Shown here: piece after piece, positions 23,255 to 33,693 of the stretch
Layout: the number at the start of each line of letters is the position of its first letter
Numbering within the stretch: the first letter of the stretch is position 1
DNA from: Ottelia alismoides
Lineage: Eukaryota; Streptophyta; Magnoliopsida; Alismatales; Hydrocharitaceae
Assembly: GCA_037367405.1 (NCBI GenBank)
Contig: JAZKJV010000607.1
Coordinates: 1-64,000, forward strand
DNA length: 64,000 nt
Direction: 5' to 3'
Translations under genes and position numbers: made by a program
Notes under the pieces: model-generated
Database searches by the model: none
Told to the model about the DNA's origin: nothing
What the model saw: the letters and a program-made list of their open reading frames with translations, nothing else

Positions 23255-23620
23255 GACTCAAAAAAAGCTTTGGCATCCACAATTACATTTCCAACAATGA
23301 ACCTCAGTTGAAAAATTACTCCATTTTTTGCAAACCAGATAGCCCCAGATCGTGACTGAAGCCCACATTCTGTTGGCCTCTAGAGTCCCGGAACGCTGAC
23401 TCATCCTCGTGGTTCACCCTTGTGAATTGAATTGTAGCCCATGCAAGTCGGGAGTTGGCGCAAGTAAGCAACGGATGGTCCGCATCCTCCTACCACCATG
23501 CACCGCGGACAGTCACCATTCACCCCTTGGAATGTCCTGGAACTGGAAGAAACTGAGGGGTGTTTACCAGGTACCTGACCAACTGAGATACACACCATGT
23601 GTAACATGCACCGTTACATA
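23255..23620 (-). pseudogene. LINE remnant, zinc-binding tail downstream of reverse transcriptase
   Basis: Minus-strand frames read CPRC near 23520, then EDADHPLLTCANSRLAWATI and, in another frame, NRMWASVTIWGYLVCKKW. This is the Cys/His zinc-binding segment and tryptophan-rich tail typical of plant LINE reverse transcriptases (zf-RVT: C-x2-C, then H-x3-4-C, then W). Frameshifted and short. The RT domain itself is not seen. Confidence 0.5.
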
Positions 23621-25212
23621 TCTTTCCTCCTGCTTAGTCAAATACTTTAATTTGACATACAACCACATGACATAATATCATTAGTCAAATTGCCCTGCAG
23701 AAATAGTGTCCTTTCGCCGAACTATAACTTGGGATCCCATGAGCGTGTAGTTTTCCATGCAGAACACTACAAGAGAGGTATTTTCTTCTTTTTAAAACTA
23801 TAATTGAATAAAAAATCGGCTATGGAACCAGATAAATAGAGACAGACTTACTTGCAAGAGGGAAATGATCGGACAGTATGCTTAAGGAGCCATTGCAATC
23901 GCATGCCACTTAAAGGATTAGCAACAAATTTCCTCTCCAAACTCTCTATTGGAGTTTTTCAGCAAGCTGTCGCCAAAAAAGAGATGCATGTAGAGGCCTT
24001 AACTATCTGCAACAGATAGCCAGAATGTGCCTTGGCATTCTCATTTCATCCAAGTTAAGCTCGGTCCCGGTGGATATATTGAAGAATAGATAACCTTCCC
24101 CGCCTCATTAAGCACAAACACAAGTAAATGAAATGAACTAGAAATAAATAGCAATTGACTTTACCATAAGAATAATGCTTCCAGGCCCTAGATCAATATC
24201 ATCGCAACAACTTGTCAAGCATGTGCTTCCCTGCTTTGTTAGCACCGCTGCAAGCATCTAATCGCTTGGAGTATCCTCTACATGCACTCTCTCAGGAGAG
24301 GTTTATCCGGTTTGCTGCCACTGTGGCACAATAGCATCCCTAAGCAGCCAATCCACCTCCAAGTCTCCAAACAATACCGTCACCTTGGTACTATACCATA
24401 CCTAAAGGAAGCAGCTGGTCCACACCCAAGGCTCCAACCAATACCATGTTCACCATGCAACCCCTGCCAATTTATCTCAAGCACAAATCATTCACCCTCA
24501 TTGGAGCATTGAGACGCCATCCATACAAGATGAGAAAAGACGGAGAGATTAATATCATTAGTTGCATGCCATGTATCAGTCTTCTTGCTGCAGATTTCTC
24601 TGCTATTTCATAACTGTTTTGTTCAACATTGTATCCAAGAAGACGAGAAATTGTAGAATATGCTCATTAGTTCCTCAAAATACTCAAGCAGATGATTGCA
24701 TTTTCAGCTTTATGCTGCAAGTCCAGCTTCAGAAAATTAAACACGGAATCTACTTCAATGGACTGGTGTTTGAGCAGTGTGCCTTCCAATGGACTGGGGT
24801 TTCAGGCCCCACTAATTATCATTTCCTTAAAAAAACATGTACAGCAAGTCAGTTTTAGATAATAAAATGAACTAAAGTGCAAATAAGATGGCTACTTCAC
24901 TAGTGAGATAGCAAACAGCTGCTATGTAAATCTCCAACTAGACATGAAAATTGAGCGACAAAGATATAATCCCGTCATTTTTTTGCCAAAAACAAGCTTA
25001 AAACAACAAACAGTAACAAAACTGCAGTTTAAAACATATAAATATGCCAAATCATAAATTTGGTTACTTACCTTGTATTAGGTTTGTTTCCAAATTTGTT
25101 AATATATGGAGTGGCTAGAAAATCTCAACAAATCAACTTTTAAAGCTTAAAGAATAAAAAGTTACCTTCAAAACTTCTTTACTTATAAAAGAAGCAGCAA
25201 AGTCAACTAACA
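23621..25212. other. Intergenic DNA; one exon-like segment on the minus strand
   Basis: Nothing is firmly recognised. A minus-strand stretch at about 24165-24255 translates as CDDIDLGPGSIILM followed by a donor-like GTAAAG, and about 24045-24110 reads VLNEAGKVIYSSIYPPG. These could be decayed exons of an unknown gene. Confidence 0.3.
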
Positions 25213-25436
25213 TAGTTGATATCGATGAACGATGGTAAAGCATCGATATCAACATGATTCTAATGATATAACTCAAAATGATGGAAAGTTTGCAAGAAAT
25301 GCTTAAAATTCCATCAATATGATGGCATATCGATGATATATCTACTGATATCGTTCGATATCGATATTCAGGGTAATATCGGTATCCATGACTTGTCGAT
25401 ATGGATATAACGTCGAGATATCGGGATATTTCGATC
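25213..25436. repeat. Cluster of ATATCGAT-type palindromes
   Basis: More than ten occurrences of GATATC, ATCGAT or ATATCG within 220 bp. They could form many small hairpins. Not coding. Confidence 0.6.
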
Positions 25437-26200
25437 CATGTCCCCACATCTCTTCCCATTTCTCCCTCAACACTTCTCCATCTCATTCTCTTTCTCTTCC
25501 CTTGATTATGTCCTTCCATTTCATATTCTCAACTCCACGTCCTTCTTTATCTTCTCTCTCTTTCTCTTATAAAAGATCCTCTCTTTCTCAACCTCATTTT
25601 CTTCTATCCTAAGTTCTTCCATCATATTCTTGCCATTCCTATCTTTCACCCGCATCAACTGGTATCATGGCATCCAAGTCATTCTCACAATTTGAATATC
25701 ATGTACAATGCATGAGGTGATGAAAAGAAGTTATCGACCATTATCATCTTATGACCGCAAGTTAATGGAAATTCATGAGTCTTGCATGGAGATCCGGGAA
25801 TCTTTTTCAGAGATCTGGGAATCTTATTTGAAGACCTTACAATCAATAACTTCTATAAGAAATGAGATTATCTTCTTTCAAAAAGAAAGGAGACTATCGC
25901 ACTAATGAGAAAAATCAAGCAAATTCAAAATCAATTACCAACTCAACATCATTCGGCACCTTTCTTGTACTTCAATGAAGACAAGATGCTTAAAACCTCC
26001 AAAAATATCTTTTTTAACATGTATCAAAACTTTTTTATAAAATATTCTATTGGGATATTACTAGATTTGTTGCAGGACACAATCTCTGATTGTTGAAACT
26101 CTCCCAAAACAATGTTTCCTTCCAACCAATCTGGCACTCAAGAAGAAAACGTATAAAACACATAAGCAAAAGGAAATTGGAGAGATACACAGTCACTACT
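25437..26200. other. Target region of the copia insertion; unidentified short frame
   Basis: A TATA-like 'cttataaaagatcc' near 25566 and C/T-rich sequence precede 'actggtatcatggcatcc' (about 25660), which resembles a decayed primer binding site. An open frame at 25708-25905 (YDRKLMEIHESCMEIRESF) follows. This may be the start of another degraded element. No domain recognised. Confidence 0.3.
26196..26200. repeat. Target site duplication CTACT, left copy (right copy 31203-31207)
   Basis: The same five bases flank both LTRs of the copia element and define its ends exactly. Confidence 0.95.
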
Positions 26201-26353
26201 TGTGAAGATATTTATGTTTTCATATTTATATATGTACTTCTTTCTTATTTTCTTTTCCTGTTGTCTACTTTATGTAAAACCCATAGGACTCTCTACTATA
26301 TAAGAGAGCCTAGGGTTCTCAAAAATAAACAAGTGCTCTTATTTTCTCCAACA
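26201..26353 (+). repeat. 5' LTR of the 5.0-kb copia element
   Basis: 153 bp, TGTGAAGATAT to CTCCAACA, with a TATA box in CTCTACTATATAAGAGAG (about 26288-26305). It differs from the 3' LTR by a few substitutions and a 2-bp length difference, so the insertion is fairly recent. Confidence 0.96.
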
Positions 26354-26365
26354 TGGTATCAGAGC
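26354..26365 (+). promoter_or_regulatory. Primer binding site (initiator tRNA-Met)
   Basis: TGGTATCAGAGC directly follows the CA end of the 5' LTR. Confidence 0.95.
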
Positions 26366-26540
26366 GGCGGTCCTAGACCGGAGCTCTCGATTCCCAAGAA
26401 ACCCTAATCCCACCTTCAACCAGCGCCGCACCTCCTCTCTGGCGCCTCTTCGGCTCGTGCGCGCACCCTTGCTTCCTCTCCTCTCCGGCGCCGCCACAAG
26501 GTCACCGCACAAGCCTCCCGCACACAGCGCGCCGGTCCTC

Positions 26541-26690
26541 GCGCGCACCGCACGCACATCCTCGCGCGCACCGCGTGCTTGTTCTGCGGGCGTAGCGCGC
26601 TCGACTTGCGTACCCTAGCGCGCACCGCGCGCTTGTTCTGCGGGCACAGCGTGCTCGACTTGCGTGCATAGCGCGCATCGCGTGCTGTCC
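26541..26690 (+). repeat. GC-rich tandem repeat in the copia leader
   Basis: Two ~52-bp copies containing 'gcgcaccgcg(t/c)gcttgttctgcggg' and 'gctcgacttgcgt', with shorter CGCGCACCGC units before them, lie between the primer site and gag. Confidence 0.7.
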
Positions 26691-26832
26691 TGTGCTTGGG
26701 TACCGCCTCGGCTTCCTCTGTTGGTTGATGGGTTAGTGTGCATGAGTCTACACGTGCACCCGAACCCATAGATGTCTGTGTAGACACACAAACGTTGATT
26801 TCTCACACCTGTAGCAGTCTTCTGTCGGCAAT

Positions 26833-29800
26833 ATGTCAGAAAACAAGGTTGATGTACCCGCCACTGGCGCATTCATAGGTCTAGCGCCTATTGTGAAGAT
26901 GAACGGGACAAACTATGAGCTTTGGGCGATGCAGTTCATGAGCCTCATTAAGTCGAATGGTAAGAAACATATTCTTACCGAAGAGGAGCCGACCGAGAAG
27001 ACTGGGGTGAATGCCTCGTGGGAGGCAGATAAAGCGTATGCCAAAGTCTGGCTATATGGGACATTGACGATAGAAATCGCTAACGATGTACTACATCAGC
27101 CCACGGCTAAGGCTATGTGGGATATCCTAACGGCGACATATTCACAGGCGCGGAACGAGACCAAGATACTTCAGTTGCAACATGATATTTTCACTGTCAA
27201 GCAGAATGGGCGCCCGCTTCACTCTTTGTATACATCCCTACGAGGGATGTTTGAGAAGCTCCATAGCTTCATGCCGTTGACGGCTACTCCTGAGCAGCAG
27301 AAGACGTACAGGAATGCTACCATGGTAGGAGTATTCTTGGCTGCACTTGATCCAAAGTATGATGCTGCACGGTCTCAGATTCTTGTTGATGCTACCATTC
27401 CTCCTATGGAGGAAGCTTTTCGCCGGTTGAGTTGCATTACTGTCCCAAGCTCAACTGCCAACCAGACACCTTCAGCTATGGCAGCCTCTAGAGGAAGAGG
27501 TGGATCCTCTAACTTCCGTGGCCGTGGACCCCCGAGGCCGTGGGGGTCGAATTCGGCAACCATGCAGCTATTGTCGTCGCCCTGGTCACTCTGAGGATAC
27601 ATGCTACTCCAAGCATGGTTTTCCTGCATCGGCTCGGTAGCAAAACAAGTTGAGTCCCCTGCACTTTCCTTGTTGGATCAGCGTTTTGACGATCTTGTTG
27701 CTAGACTGAGGAATATCATGCCTCCTGATACAGCACCTGGAGGTCAGTCAGATGTGGCAGTCTCTGCCTCTGCCAGTTCATCTGCCACAGCCAGTACCTC
27801 AGGTAGTCCTTTTGCTCTCACCTCTTGTGACGGATCTATGATTTCCAACTGGATTATGGATTCTGGAGCGACCCATCATCTTTGTGGGGAAAGAGAACAG
27901 CTCAATATATATAGACCGATCTCCTCAGGACGAACTGTAGTGATAGCCAATGGGACACATTCCCCAATCACTGGATAGGGGGAGGTTCAGTTGTCACCTT
28001 TCATGAGCCTGCGAAATGTGTTATACGCTCCTGATTTCTCTATGAATTTACTGTCTATTAGCCATATTACAAAGGATTTGAACTGTCGAGCTATTTTTGA
28101 CTCATTATCTCTTGTTTTTCAGGACATAACCTCGGGTAAGGTGATTGGTTGTGGTCGTGAGCAGAATGATCTCTACCGTCTGGTCAATACTCCCTATATT
28201 GGTGCATCTCTCCATCCTACAGGACCAGACTCTCCACATACCTGGCATCTCCGTTTTGGTCATCTCCCTCTCCAGAAGCTTTGTCGTGTCCTGCCCCAGA
28301 TTTCTCCGAAGTCGTCTTTTCAATGTGAAGCGTGTCAGTTGGGAAAGCATCATCCCGGATCGTCAGAATGGGAGCAGTAGCTCCCTGTTTGAGTTAGTCC
28401 ATATTGATATTTGGGGTCCAAGTCGTGTTCCTGACCACCAGGGACACAGGTTCTATCTGGTTATAGTAGATGATTTTTCCCATTAGTCTTGGGTGTTTCT
28501 GTTGAAAAATAAATCTGAAGCAGGAAATGTGATTCAAATGTTTATCAATGAAGTTCAGAATGTTTTCTCTTCTACTGTGAAAATTGTGCGATCTGACAAT
28601 GCCTTGGAGTTCTGTACTAGAACTTTGTCCTTGGTCTTTTCATCTCGTTGTATAATTCATCAAACTTCATGTGCTTACACTTCACAGCAGAATGGTATTG
28701 TAGAGCGGAAACATCGTCATCTGTTGGATATCACTAGAACCTTACTTATTCAGAGTCATGCTACAAACTTGTTCTGGGGTGATGCGGTTCTCACAGCTTG
28801 CTACTTAATAAATCGCATGCCCTCATCTGTCTTGAATGAGAAAACTCCTCTCTCTCTCTCGCCTTTCCTGAGAAGGAGTTGTTCTCTCTTTCACCTCGTG
28901 TCTTTGGTTGTGTCTGTTTTGTCCATCAGTTGGTGCCAGGTCTTGATAAGCTCTCTCCCAGGGCTATCAAATGTGCGTTTGTCGGGTACTCCAGGACTCA
29001 GAAGGGCTATTGGTGCTTTGATCCACTGCGTCGAAAATATTTCGTTAGCGCTGATGTCACATTCTTTGAATCTGTCATGTTTTTCTCTCCTACAGGTGAC
29101 CAAATGACTACTCCCCATTCTGATACTGAGGTCTCCTACATGCCACCTCCTCCTATGAGTCAGCTACCCTCTGTGACATCTCCACCACCACCTCCACCCT
29201 TACCACCTCCAGTGACCATTATGCCACCGTTACTGAAGTACTATACTCGTCGGTCCTCCTCTGCTCAAGGTCATGGCCAGCCATCCAGCAGCCCTCAAGT
29301 TGGTTCTGATAACTTGATTACTAATGATGAGTCTGAAGATCTATTGATACAAGAACCACAGCAGGATGATGATCATGGAGACTTGGACGTGCCTATCGCT
29401 ATTAGGAAGCAGAAGCGTACTTGTGCTTCCTATCTACTTGCTTCTCATGTCTCATTTCATCGTCTGACGGGAGACTTCCAGAGATTTGCGTTAGCCCTAT
29501 CTGCCGTCGAGATTCCACGCAATTACCAGGAGGCACTCCAAGATAGCAAATGGCGTCTTGCTATGGAAGAAGAAATGACCGCATTGCAGTCCCGTGGTAC
29601 GTGGACACTTGTTTCTCCACCACCTGGTGCGTCTATTGTTAGCTGCAAGTGGGTATTTACTGTTAAATACCATGCCGATGGAAGCCTTGAACGGTACAAG
29701 GCGAGGCTTGTGGCACGTGGTTTTACTCAGACATATGGAGTTGATTACATGGACATGTTCTCTCCAGTTGCTCGACATTCTACCTTACGTGTCCTGCTTT

Positions 29801-31011
29801 CAGTCGCGGTAGCACGGGATTGGCCGTTATTTCAGCTTGATGTGAAGAACGCATTTTTATATGGAGATCTACACGAGGAGGTCTATATGCAGCAGCCTCC
29901 GAGATTTGTTGCTGAGGGGGAGTGTGCACACGTTTGTAGACTCCATAAGGCGATATATGGCCTTAAACAGAATCCTAGAGCATGGTTTCAAAAGCAATCT
30001 GAACTGATTGAACGACAGGGCTTCAAGAGGTCAAATGCAGACAATTCCTTATTTGTGCAGAAGACGCCTAGAGGTACGGTGGCTATTATGGTGTATGTTG
30101 ATGATATTATTGTTACAAGAGATGATGAGCAGGGAATCAAGATGACTAAAGAATTTCTCGGCAGTCAATTTGTGACGAAGGATCTGGGAACCCTAAGGTA
30201 TTTCTTGGGGTTGGAATTTGCTAGAAATGCACAGGGTCTTGTGATGACCCAAAGGAAGTATTTTACAGATATGCTTGCAGAAACAGGAATGACGGGATGT
30301 CGACCATCCACGACTCCTATGGATCCGAGTATGAAGCTATGTGATGACGATGAAGTTGATAAGAGAAGATACAGAGAGATGGTTGGAAAGCTCATTTATG
30401 TTACAATCACCAGACCTGATATTGCATTTGCAGTGAGTCGAGTGAGTCAATTCATGGAGCAACCTCGACAGATGCATATGGATGCATTACATATGATATT
30501 AAGATATCTGAAATCAACTCCAGGCTTAGGTTTACTCTTCAAGAAAGGAGACACACTCTCTGTATATGCATATGCTGACGCAGATTATGCAGGCTGTCCC
30601 AAGGACAGGAAATCCACTTCAGGGTTTGCAATATTTGTTGGCAATTCTCTTGTTTCTTGGAAAAGCAAGAAACAAACCATTGTAGCAAGATCTAGTGCCG
30701 AGTCTGAGTACAGGGCTATGGCTCAAGCCAGTACAGAAATGATGTGGGTTCGAGCAGTGCTATGTGATCTACATGTTGAGATCCCTCTACCCATGGAGTT
30801 ACACTGTGATAACCAGGCTGCCCTGTTTATTGCAAACAATCCAGCATTCCATGAGAGAACAAAACATATCGAGGTGGATTGTCATTACACCAGAGACATG
30901 ATTCAGAAGGGACTGATCTCTACTTCCCATGTTAGCTCTGGAGAGCAAACCGCAGACATCTTCATAAGCCACTGTACAGGGGATCATTCCAGAAGTGTTC
31001 ATCCAAGCTGA
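26833..31011 (+). pseudogene. Copia gag-pol: broken gag/protease/integrase, intact RT-RNase H frame
   Basis: Gag starts at 26833 (MSENKVDVPATGAF, then a UBN2-like region). The zinc knuckle CSYCRRPGHSEDTC (27563-27604) lies one frame off the gag frame, so a 1-nt indel precedes it. A TAG follows at about 27637. The protease IMDSGATHHLC keeps D-S-G but a TAG stands at 27976-27978. GAG-pre-integrase reads TWHLRFGHL; integrase shows HIDIWGPSR, IVRSDNALEF and QQNGIVERK, with a frameshift near 28350 and a TAG at about 28483. From about 28879 a 710-codon frame is unbroken: integrase C-terminus, RT (KARLVARGFTQ, FQLDVKNAFLYGDL, MVYVDDIIV) and RNase H (DADYAGCPKDRKSTSG, SSAESEYRA, HCDNQAALFIANNP). Short LTRs suggest the Ale/Ivana-like group. 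It cannot move by itself but its RT frame could be read. Confidence 0.95.
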
Positions 31012-31036
31012 GCATGATCGATATCTATGCTCCAGC

Positions 31037-31047
31037 TTGAGGGGGAG
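31037..31047 (+). promoter_or_regulatory. Polypurine tract
   Basis: CTTGAGGGGGAG abuts the TGTGAAG start of the 3' LTR. It is the plus-strand primer for reverse transcription in LTR elements. Confidence 0.9.
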
Positions 31048-31202
31048 TGTGAAGATATTTATGTTTTCATATTTATATATGTACTTCTTTCTTATTTTCT
31101 TTTCATGTTGTCTACTTTATGTAATTTACCCATAGGACTCTCTACTATATAAGAGAGCCTAGGGTTCTCAGAAATAAACAAGTGCTCTTATTTTCTCCAA
31201 CA
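31048..31202 (+). repeat. 3' LTR of the 5.0-kb copia element
   Basis: 155 bp; near-identical to 26201-26353. Confidence 0.96.
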
Positions 31203-31207
31203 CTACT

Positions 31208-32282
31208 GAATTTTAAAAAAGCTTCACAGATTCCGTAGTTGCAAAATGAATGAAAATTTACTAAGTTTTGCAGAGGAAACCTCAAGTGTTAAAGTTTGCT
31301 GGAAGATTTAGAGTATACCAAATTACAAGCAAGCTCTTAATCATTTGAAACGTGTCGGCTACAGAGTTTCAGTAATGACCAACTATTGAGAAAAGGTAAC
31401 TCGACATGAGACAAGTTTTTTGAAATGAATGGAATCTGATGCAGCAAAATAATCCCCTTGATAATTTTACAGTCCGTTAAGATTTTCAGATGTCAGGGTC
31501 CAACGTAAATCTCAAAGTTAGAATAGTTTTACTGCAATTTGTATTTTAAGTAATTAGAGGAAATGATCTAGAAAGAGTAGCCGACCCTACTTAAAGTGGG
31601 AAAAGGCTTTGTTGCTGTTGTTGGAGGAGGAAATGATCTAGAATCATTTTCTTCATCCTCTTGATTAGAAGTCTCTAGAGTCTTCTCCTCTTCTTTATAG
31701 GTTTAGAATATTTTAAAATAATATCGTAGTTCCAAGTATGTTGTGCAGCTCATCCGGAAAAGGGGCCTTTGGCTAATGAAAGGGGATGACCAAGAAGGAC
31801 AAGAAGTCATTTTGAGTGCAGCAACAAAGTATCTCATTTTCTTTCTTCTATGTCCTCCCTATATCTCCCTCTCATTTCTTTCTCCGTCTCTCCCCCTATT
31901 GTTGTCACACCCATCCCCCTCTCTCTCCCTTGCTGAAGATTCTACGAAAATGAGGCATATATTAGGTCAAATTGCATTGTCACCTCTGTGACACAGCAAA
32001 CGCAAACAGATTCTTATGTTATAGATGTCCCTGCCATGGGTGCAGAGCTATGAAGCCATATTTGAGGAAGCATGGAAGACCATCTTCTTCAAATAAGGCA
32101 ACCACCACTATTGAGGATGATAAGAATAAGCTGCTACCAACTTCTCTTGTTTTAGTAAATTGACATGTTGACTTTCCTAGATATTATTGGCACTTCTCAA
32201 ACCAAAGTTGGGCTAAAGATCGTGAACACTACGCCCATTGAGTATTTGTTTATTTGTATTGGATATTCTAAGACATTATAAA
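31208..32282. other. Intergenic DNA; one short Cys-rich frame
   Basis: An open frame at 31972-32163 includes KLHCHLCDTAN and FLCYRCPCHGCRAMKPYLRK, a Cys-rich stretch of no recognised family. The rest shows nothing. Confidence 0.35.
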
Positions 32283-33245
32283 ATGTTATTGTCTGACATG
32301 AGTTACATGGGTTTATTTGATTTATCTTTGACAAACCATAGCCTAAATCACAATAAGGCAAGTCATTTCGATAACTTTTTTATGAGGACCTCATTCTACA
32401 TTGACCCATCTTGAAAACCTCATCACTAACTTTCTCGCATCTTCAAACAGTGCATTTATCAACCTTCCCTATATACGTCATGACCAATCTTAAACATGTT
32501 CCCATCTATCTCTTTATAACCACTACCACCTTTTCCTCTAAACTATTTCATCCCAGCTCCACGGTGGATCATCCTCGTCTAAGACACTAATGTATGCCAT
32601 TGCCTAAAGAGTGGCATGGAATTATTAACATCGATTTGTCACATCTAATGAGATTTATCTTTGAAAAAACATAGCTTAAAACAAAATAAGGCAAGTCATG
32701 TGTTTGTTTGTTTTTATGAGGACCTCCTTATTCTACATTGACCCATCTTGAAAACTTCATCGGTCACTTTCTCACATCTTCAAACGGTGCATTTATCAAC
32801 CTTCTCTATATACATCACGACCATCTCAAGCATGTTATCATCTATCTCTTTATAACTATTTCCAACTTTGCCTCAAAACTATCTCAATCTAGAACCACGG
32901 TGGATCAACCTCGTCTAAGACACTATTGTATGTTGTTGCCTAACCAGAGTTACATGGATTTATTAACACAGATTTGTCACCTCTAAACAGATTTAACTTT
33001 AACAAACCATAGCTTACATTAAAATAAGGCAAGTCATGTTCGATAGTTTTTTTCCTGAGGAACTCCTTATTGTACATTGACCCCATCATACACTTCCTCA
33101 CATCTTCAAAAAGTGCATTTATCAACCTTCCCTATATATGTCACGACCATCTCAAGCATGTTCCCACCTATCTCTTTATAACTATTAGCAACTTTTCCTC
33201 TAAACTATCTCATCCCAGATCCACGGGGTATCAACCTCGTCATCT
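32283..33245. repeat. Three-copy tandem repeat, unit about 335 bp
   Basis: Units begin at 32355, 32688 and 33026 with 'aaggcaagtcat' (spacing 333 and 338 bp), preceded by a partial unit from about 32283. Shared blocks include 'gacccatcttgaaaac', 'gtgcatttatcaacctt', 'ctatctctttataac' and 'ccacggtggatca'. Not open in any frame across units. Confidence 0.85.
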
Positions 33246-33693
33246 TTATTTCTACTGCAGACATACTTTGAAAATATTTATGATTAACAGATAAACAGTC
33301 GACCCCATAGTATAATGTGAAACATCTTGATCTCATATCATACAACGCCTAACACCAACATTTGCATGTTACTTACTAGGAATGCCATATTATACATGGG
33401 TGATTTTCCATCAAGTCCTCATAATTTCAAAAAAATTGAGCCACTTGTCTCAGCCATTGATATTAATTAAAAACCATAAAATTTTATTTATAATTCATAG
33501 CAATTTAAAAAATGTAAAATTGTCAAGTATAATCTTTTAATACATTTTCTTACGATGGGGCCATGGGTAAAACTCGCATGCCAGCTATCTAAGTTACAAA
33601 AGATGACTGAAAACCAAATAGAGAGTACATATGGACACTCTGCAGAGAGAATAATTCTTACGACATGATAAAGTTGCATCATACACATCATCA
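33246..33693. other. Region 3' of the PPR gene
   Basis: Probably holds the PPR transcript's 3' UTR (reading leftward) and spacer. No other gene recognised. Confidence 0.4.

Larger units (their letters stand above)
26201..31202 (+). mobile_element. Ty1/copia LTR retrotransposon, 5.0 kb, full length
   Basis: LTR, primer site, gag-pol, polypurine tract and LTR in that order, bounded by CTACT duplications at 26196-26200 and 31203-31207. Both LTRs are 153-155 bp and about 97-98% identical by eye. Confidence 0.97.

Noticed and set aside
32283..33245. CRISPR-like array
   Set aside because: The units are ~335-bp contiguous tandem repeats in plant DNA, not short repeats with unique spacers.
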